From CAZCTC01 sp964501335 (GTDB lineage Bacteria > Chloroflexota > Anaerolineae > B4-G1 > SLSP01), in contig CAZCTC010000130.1 of NCBI GenBank assembly GCA_964501335.1, positions 1 to 10,146 of the forward strand: 10,146 bases of DNA. Direction: 5' to 3'. The notes below the pieces were generated by a model. The model made no database searches, was not told where the DNA came from, and was given only the letters and a program-made list of their open reading frames with translations. The position numbers and the translations under genes are program-made. Shown one piece after another: positions 6,739-10,146 of the stretch; within the stretch, counting starts at the first letter, position 1; each line of letters opens with the position of its first letter.

Positions 6739-8280
6739 CTATCCCCAAAACGGCCCGGCCAGTTGAATCCCGGTCACCGCATCTTCCTCAACCGCCTCTC
6801 GCTTCCCCCGCGCCGCACAACGCGCCTGAACCAACAAATCAGCCTTGCCGCTTCGGCCGTCGACACCCCGCACCGTCCGTATCTCCCCATTCCGATCCTC
6901 CCGACCGTCGCCTTCACGGTAAGGATAACCGGCCCATTTTGAATTACACCAGGAGAAAAATCGAATTCTCCGCGCCTGGGCCTCACTCTTTTCATCCCAT
7001 ACCTCGCCCCAGGGATAGCGACGCTTCAATCGGGATTCCGCATCCCAACTGACCGCCTTCTCCCACTCGGCTTCCGTCGGCAGCCTCAAATTCCGCCATC
7101 GCGCATACGCCCATGCCTCATACCAATTCACCCCCACCACCGGAGCATCGGGCCGATCAAAGCCGGCACGATTCCAATAAGCCGGCTGCAACCGCCACCC
7201 TGACGCCCCCCGTACCCCGCGCATCGAATTCCAATGACCATGCAGATGCGCTTCCACCCAATATTCTTCTTTCCTGTATCCCCCACTCCGCACAAACCCT
7301 TCATACTCACAGTTCGTCACCAACCGTCTGTTCAGATAATACCCCGCCAGATCCACCTCATGCTGCGGGAATTCCTCTGCCCTCGCCAGGGGATCGGATA
7401 CCAGACTCCCCATCAAAAAACTTCCCGCCGGAATATAATCCATCCCCGGTGGCGCCAGTGTCTGCAAATACTCATCGATGGCCGGCTGATCTGAATGAAA
7501 CTCCAGCTTTGCCAGGCGGGACCAGGACAACATCTGTAAATCCGGCTCAGCAAAATGACAGACATCCCGATTTCCCTGCCGAAATCCCCGTGAATCAATG
7601 TCTACTTTCACCGGAACCCAATCCATTTCCATCCGGGGGGAAATTACCGTATTCCATTTTAAGATCCGCCCCGCCAGATCGACCGCCAGCAAAGGATTGC
7701 TGTGCTCGACCGCTTTCCAATAAAGCTGCCCCACCCGAATCTGTTCGCCGGGATAACGCTCACCGTAAGAAGACATCGCCCGCTCATAACCGATCTGCAC
7801 ACAGTCCAACAGCCCCATATAAACCCCATACTCCCCCAGGGCCTCCCAGCACCGGGCCGTCCGCCACACCTCGGCCCCGCTTTCCGCTTCAATCATCGCC
7901 CGGGCCTGCCGATATTGAAGGCGAGCCTCTTCCGCATCCTCGGGATCACCCCGCCGGGCCAAAGCGACCGCCAGCCCCAACCGGGCCCGCACTTCACCGA
8001 CGATATCCCCCGACACCAACGCGTCCAGCCAGCCCCGATGACAGGAGATGGCCTCATCCCATAACCGCAACGACAAAAACATCGACGCCTTCCAGACAGG
8101 ATTCGAGGACTGCAAACACATCTCAATCGCCCGGTCCAACTCCCCGGCAGCAGCCCAACATTCCACCGCAGCTTCCCACTGCCCATCCACCTGCAACCAC
8201 TCCGCCGCCCGCCGGTTTAACGCCGCCACCAGCCAGGCCCGATCCTCATTTCGGTAGCCCAACGATTTCAACAGGCCCAT
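6739..8280 (-). CDS. TPR-like / FGE-sulfatase-fold protein, copy 2
   Basis: 513 aa paralogue of its neighbours, with no signal peptide. The TPR-like region (1-208) is very close to copy 3 (shared NRRAAEWLQVDGQW, GEVRARLGLA, RQARAMIEAESG, VGQLYWKAVE). The FGE-fold domain runs from about 280: MDYIPAGSFLMG (280-291), PVVGVNWYEAWAYARWR (380-396), RLPTEAEWEKA (399-409), YPWGEVWDE (422-430). The GNVxEW segment of the family is missing; the chain passes directly to FFSWCNSKWAGYPY (441-454) and VRG (470-472). The usual C-terminal GFRVA has become GIQLA (504-508). Only Cys488, inside RCAAR, is present near the catalytic position, so it should not act as a formylglycine-generating enzyme. The start is the only one aligning with copies 1 and 3, with GGGG ahead of it overlapping the end of copy 1. 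Divergence is strongest at residues 210-260 and after 430, suggesting a changing binding surface on a conserved scaffold (inference). Confidence 0.88.
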   Translation of the reverse strand: MGLLKSLGYRNEDRAWLVAALNRRAAEWLQVDGQWEAAVECWAAAGELDRAIEMCLQSSNPVWKASMFLSLRLWDEAISCHRGWLDALVSGDIVGEVRARLGLAVALARRGDPEDAEEARLQYRQARAMIEAESGAEVWRTARCWEALGEYGVYMGLLDCVQIGYERAMSSYGERYPGEQIRVGQLYWKAVEHSNPLLAVDLAGRILKWNTVISPRMEMDWVPVKVDIDSRGFRQGNRDVCHFAEPDLQMLSWSRLAKLEFHSDQPAIDEYLQTLAPPGMDYIPAGSFLMGSLVSDPLARAEEFPQHEVDLAGYYLNRRLVTNCEYEGFVRSGGYRKEEYWVEAHLHGHWNSMRGVRGASGWRLQPAYWNRAGFDRPDAPVVGVNWYEAWAYARWRNLRLPTEAEWEKAVSWDAESRLKRRYPWGEVWDEKSEAQARRIRFFSWCNSKWAGYPYREGDGREDRNGEIRTVRGVDGRSGKADLLVQARCAARGKREAVEEDAVTGIQLAGPFWG

Positions 8281-8286
8281 CGCTTT

Positions 8287-9900
8287 TTACCCCGGCAAAA
8301 CCACCCGAAAACTCAACCAGGTATTGGAAGTCGCCGGGTCGCCCCAGCCGCGAAAAGTGCAACGCGAACTCTTAGGAGACGAAAAATCAATCGCCGACAC
8401 CCCCCGAATCGCCCGTACCACCCCCCGCGAATTGACCAGCTCCTCCCGGCCGTCCCCCGACTTGTAAGGATAAGCCCAAAACCGGGAACTGCACCACTCC
8501 GTCACATTTCCCAAAATATCCTGAACCCCATAGGCGCTTTCGCCCAACAAAGGAATCCCCACCGGCAAAGGATAACTTACCGTCGATCTAAACCGCTCCC
8601 GATCAAATTGATCAAAGATAGCCCACTTTCCAAAAAGCCGCTTGACTCCCTCAACCGGGTTCCACCCGACCGCCTTTTCCCATTCCGCCTCCGTCGGCAG
8701 CCGGCCGCCCCGCCAGCGACAATAAGCCAGCGACTCATACCACGTTACGCCCACCACCGGCCGTTGAGCCCAATCCGAGAAAATAGCCCGGTTTTCCCCC
8801 CAGGAAACCGGGCGGTTTTGCCAGCGCTTCAAAGTCTCATTCCAACAAGAGCCCCGCCGCCACAACCCGATGGCCGCCGCCTCTTCCCAATACTCAAAAA
8901 CCTCATACCCATTGGAGGCCATAAACTCGCCGTATTGACCGTTGGTCACATGACAGGCGCTCAAATAATACCCCGTCAGAAAAACCGGATGGGCCGGCTT
9001 TTCATTTAACTCCGCCCACGTATCAGAAATTTCTGCCCCCATCTGAAAGCTTCCCGCCGGTATATAAACCATGGATTCCGGCGCCAGGGAACTCAAATAT
9101 TGATCGATCTGCTCCTGCTCCGGGTGCCCTGCAATATTGGACAGCTCCTTCCAGATGGCCCACTGGCGTTCCGCCTGCATAAAATGATCGACATTCTGCA
9201 CCTCGGAACTGAACCCTAAAATCGACATCCGCTCTCGAATGGTCTGCCACGCCGCCCCAGAGGTAGAACCCGAAAACCACTTTTTAATCCGCTGGGCCAG
9301 ATCGACCGCCAGCAAATGATTGCCCCCCACCACCGCCATCCAGTAATTCCGGGCAGCGCGCACCTGATCGTCGTAATGGTGCTCCTGGTAGAACGACAAC
9401 GCCCGCTCATAGCCGATCTGAATCAGATCAAACCGCTTCAACCGGACGCCATACTCCCCCAAGGCCTCCCAACACTCTCCCGCCGTCAAATCCTCCGACT
9501 TTTCAAACTCGATCAACGCCCGGGCCAGCCGATATTCTTTGCGGGCCTCCCGCACATCGTCCGGCTTGCCGCGCAATTCCAGACAGGCCGCCAGCCCCAG
9601 ACGGGCCCGCACCTCGCTGCTGATATCCCCCGGCATAAGATCCGCCAGCCAGGCGCGATAACTGAGCGCCGCCTCATCCCACTGGCCCAGATCCAGCAGC
9701 ACCGGAGCCACCGCAGCCGGAGATTCTAACTGCCGGTAAATATACACAGCCCGATTGGTATCGCCGGCCGCGATCCAGCACTCCGCCGCGCCGTTTTGAT
9801 CGCCGGCCTGGAGCAACCATTCAGCTGCTTGCCGGTTCAGCACCGCCGCCAGCCAGCCTTGATCTTCCTTCTTATAACTCAACAAACCCAAGAAGTTCAT
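8287..9900 (-). CDS. TPR-like / FGE-sulfatase-fold protein, copy 1
   Basis: 537 aa, cytosolic (no signal peptide or membrane segment). Residues 1-210 are alpha-helical and TPR-like, rich in Ala/Trp/Leu pairs such as AAEWLLQAGD and AAECWIAAGD. Residues about 277-534 form an FGE-sulfatase domain: MVYIPAGSFQMG (277-288), PVVGVTWYES (381-390), GRLPTEAEWEKA (399-410), GNVTEWC (464-470), RGVSAI (499-504) and SFRVV (530-534). True FGE oxidises a sulfatase Cys using two cysteines just before the RCAAR-like motif; here that stretch (RGVSAIDFSSPKSSRCTFR) has only the motif's own Cys514, so catalysis is unlikely and ligand or protein binding more plausible (inference). Of the three paralogues it keeps the fold best, including the GNVxEW segment. 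The start is supported by GAGGG six bases upstream (9907-9911). The stop lies six bases before the next paralogue, so they are co-transcribed. Confidence 0.9.
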   Translation of the reverse strand: MNFLGLLSYKKEDQGWLAAVLNRQAAEWLLQAGDQNGAAECWIAAGDTNRAVYIYRQLESPAAVAPVLLDLGQWDEAALSYRAWLADLMPGDISSEVRARLGLAACLELRGKPDDVREARKEYRLARALIEFEKSEDLTAGECWEALGEYGVRLKRFDLIQIGYERALSFYQEHHYDDQVRAARNYWMAVVGGNHLLAVDLAQRIKKWFSGSTSGAAWQTIRERMSILGFSSEVQNVDHFMQAERQWAIWKELSNIAGHPEQEQIDQYLSSLAPESMVYIPAGSFQMGAEISDTWAELNEKPAHPVFLTGYYLSACHVTNGQYGEFMASNGYEVFEYWEEAAAIGLWRRGSCWNETLKRWQNRPVSWGENRAIFSDWAQRPVVGVTWYESLAYCRWRGGRLPTEAEWEKAVGWNPVEGVKRLFGKWAIFDQFDRERFRSTVSYPLPVGIPLLGESAYGVQDILGNVTEWCSSRFWAYPYKSGDGREELVNSRGVVRAIRGVSAIDFSSPKSSRCTFRGWGDPATSNTWLSFRVVLPG

Positions 9901-9975
9901 CTGAATCCCTCAGCGCACTGCCATCCCATGGCCTTCTGTCTTGAAAATAGGCCTCGCCGTGCAAAAATCTCCCCG

Positions 9976-10047
9976 AGGGCGGCCACATCGGGCCGCCCCT
10001 ACCCAAATGCCGCCAATGTAGGGGCGGGGTTACCCCACCCGGCCCTG
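9976..10047. repeat. REP-like GC-rich repeat, copy 2
   Basis: The 27 bases 9976-10002 are identical to 4644-4670 and are again followed by an inverted GTAGGGGC (10018-10025). Its second half differs and holds its own small hairpin (about 10022-10040, GGGG-TTA-CCCC core). Located in the upstream region of the first FGE-fold gene. Confidence 0.75.
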
Positions 10048-10049
10048 GA

Positions 10050-10146
10050 ACGTCCCGCAAATGGCCCTTTCCCCGTAAAACACGACGCGCTGGATCGGAA
10101 GAGAGAATTTTTTTGTTTATGTTTTGGTGCGCCTCAGAAGGCGCAC
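10050..10146 (+). repeat. Hairpin repeat family, copy D (cut by window end)
   Basis: ACGTCCCGCAAATGGCCCTTT, then CCGTAAAACACGACGCGCTGG, GGAAGAGAGAATTTTTTTG and the start of a hairpin GTGCGCCT-CAGA-AGGCGCAC (10127-10146). The stem probably continues beyond the window, because TGTTTTG precedes it as in copy A2. It lies upstream of the first FGE-fold gene. Confidence 0.75.

Noticed and set aside
4878..9900. Functional sulfatase-activating enzyme (FGE/SUMF1-like)
   Set aside because: The catalytic cysteines are absent in all three, no sulfatase gene is adjacent, and the N-terminal TPR-like fusion points to another role.
4878..9900. Diversity-generating retroelement variable proteins
   Set aside because: The fold fits, but no reverse transcriptase or template repeat is in the window, and the C-terminal differences are broad rather than near-identical repeats varying at adenines. 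It could be revisited with flanking sequence.

Overview
The window comes from a moderately GC-rich bacterium that I cannot place taxonomically. All six convincing genes lie on the minus strand, so transcription runs from high to low coordinates. Long open frames on the plus strand are antisense shadows. The intergenic regions are crowded with several families of short repeats. No tRNA, rRNA, CRISPR array or transposase gene is visible.

Upstream block (9900 to 4878): three tandem paralogues of 537, 513 and 516 aa. Each has an N-terminal TPR-like helical region of about 210 residues and a C-terminal domain of the formylglycine-generating-enzyme (FGE-sulfatase / C-type-lectin-like) fold. All three lack the catalytic cysteine pair of true FGE, so they are more likely binding or effector proteins than sulfatase-maturing enzymes. 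The second and third copies are closest to each other. A 310-bp repeat-rich segment separates them.

Downstream block (4405 to 479): a 637-aa protein with one intact classical (FtsH/CDC48-like) AAA+ domain, preceded by what looks like a degenerate AAA domain and lacking the FtsH protease domain; a 393-aa MoxR/RavA-type AAA+ ATPase; and a 249-aa protein starting MCNPRRV. I associate the last one from memory with accessory proteins of the FtsH-vWA-MoxR (FVM) ternary conflict systems described by Aravind and colleagues. MoxR and the 249-aa gene are tightly coupled: the Shine-Dalgarno of the second is formed by the last two codons of the first.

Together the window looks like part of an FVM-type biological conflict system: two NTPase machines, an accessory protein, and a diversified set of TPR plus FGE-fold proteins as candidate sensors or effectors. 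The vWA partner is not in the window and could lie beyond position 1.

Intergenic DNA: (i) a family of roughly 100-155 bp elements in at least five full or partial copies, with conserved flanks and a 16-17 bp hairpin whose stem sequence changes between copies while pairing and the loop are kept; (ii) a GGCGGCC/GTAGGGGC REP-like repeat in two copies; (iii) short strand-biased tandem arrays lying within a few bases of the stop codons of three of the six genes.
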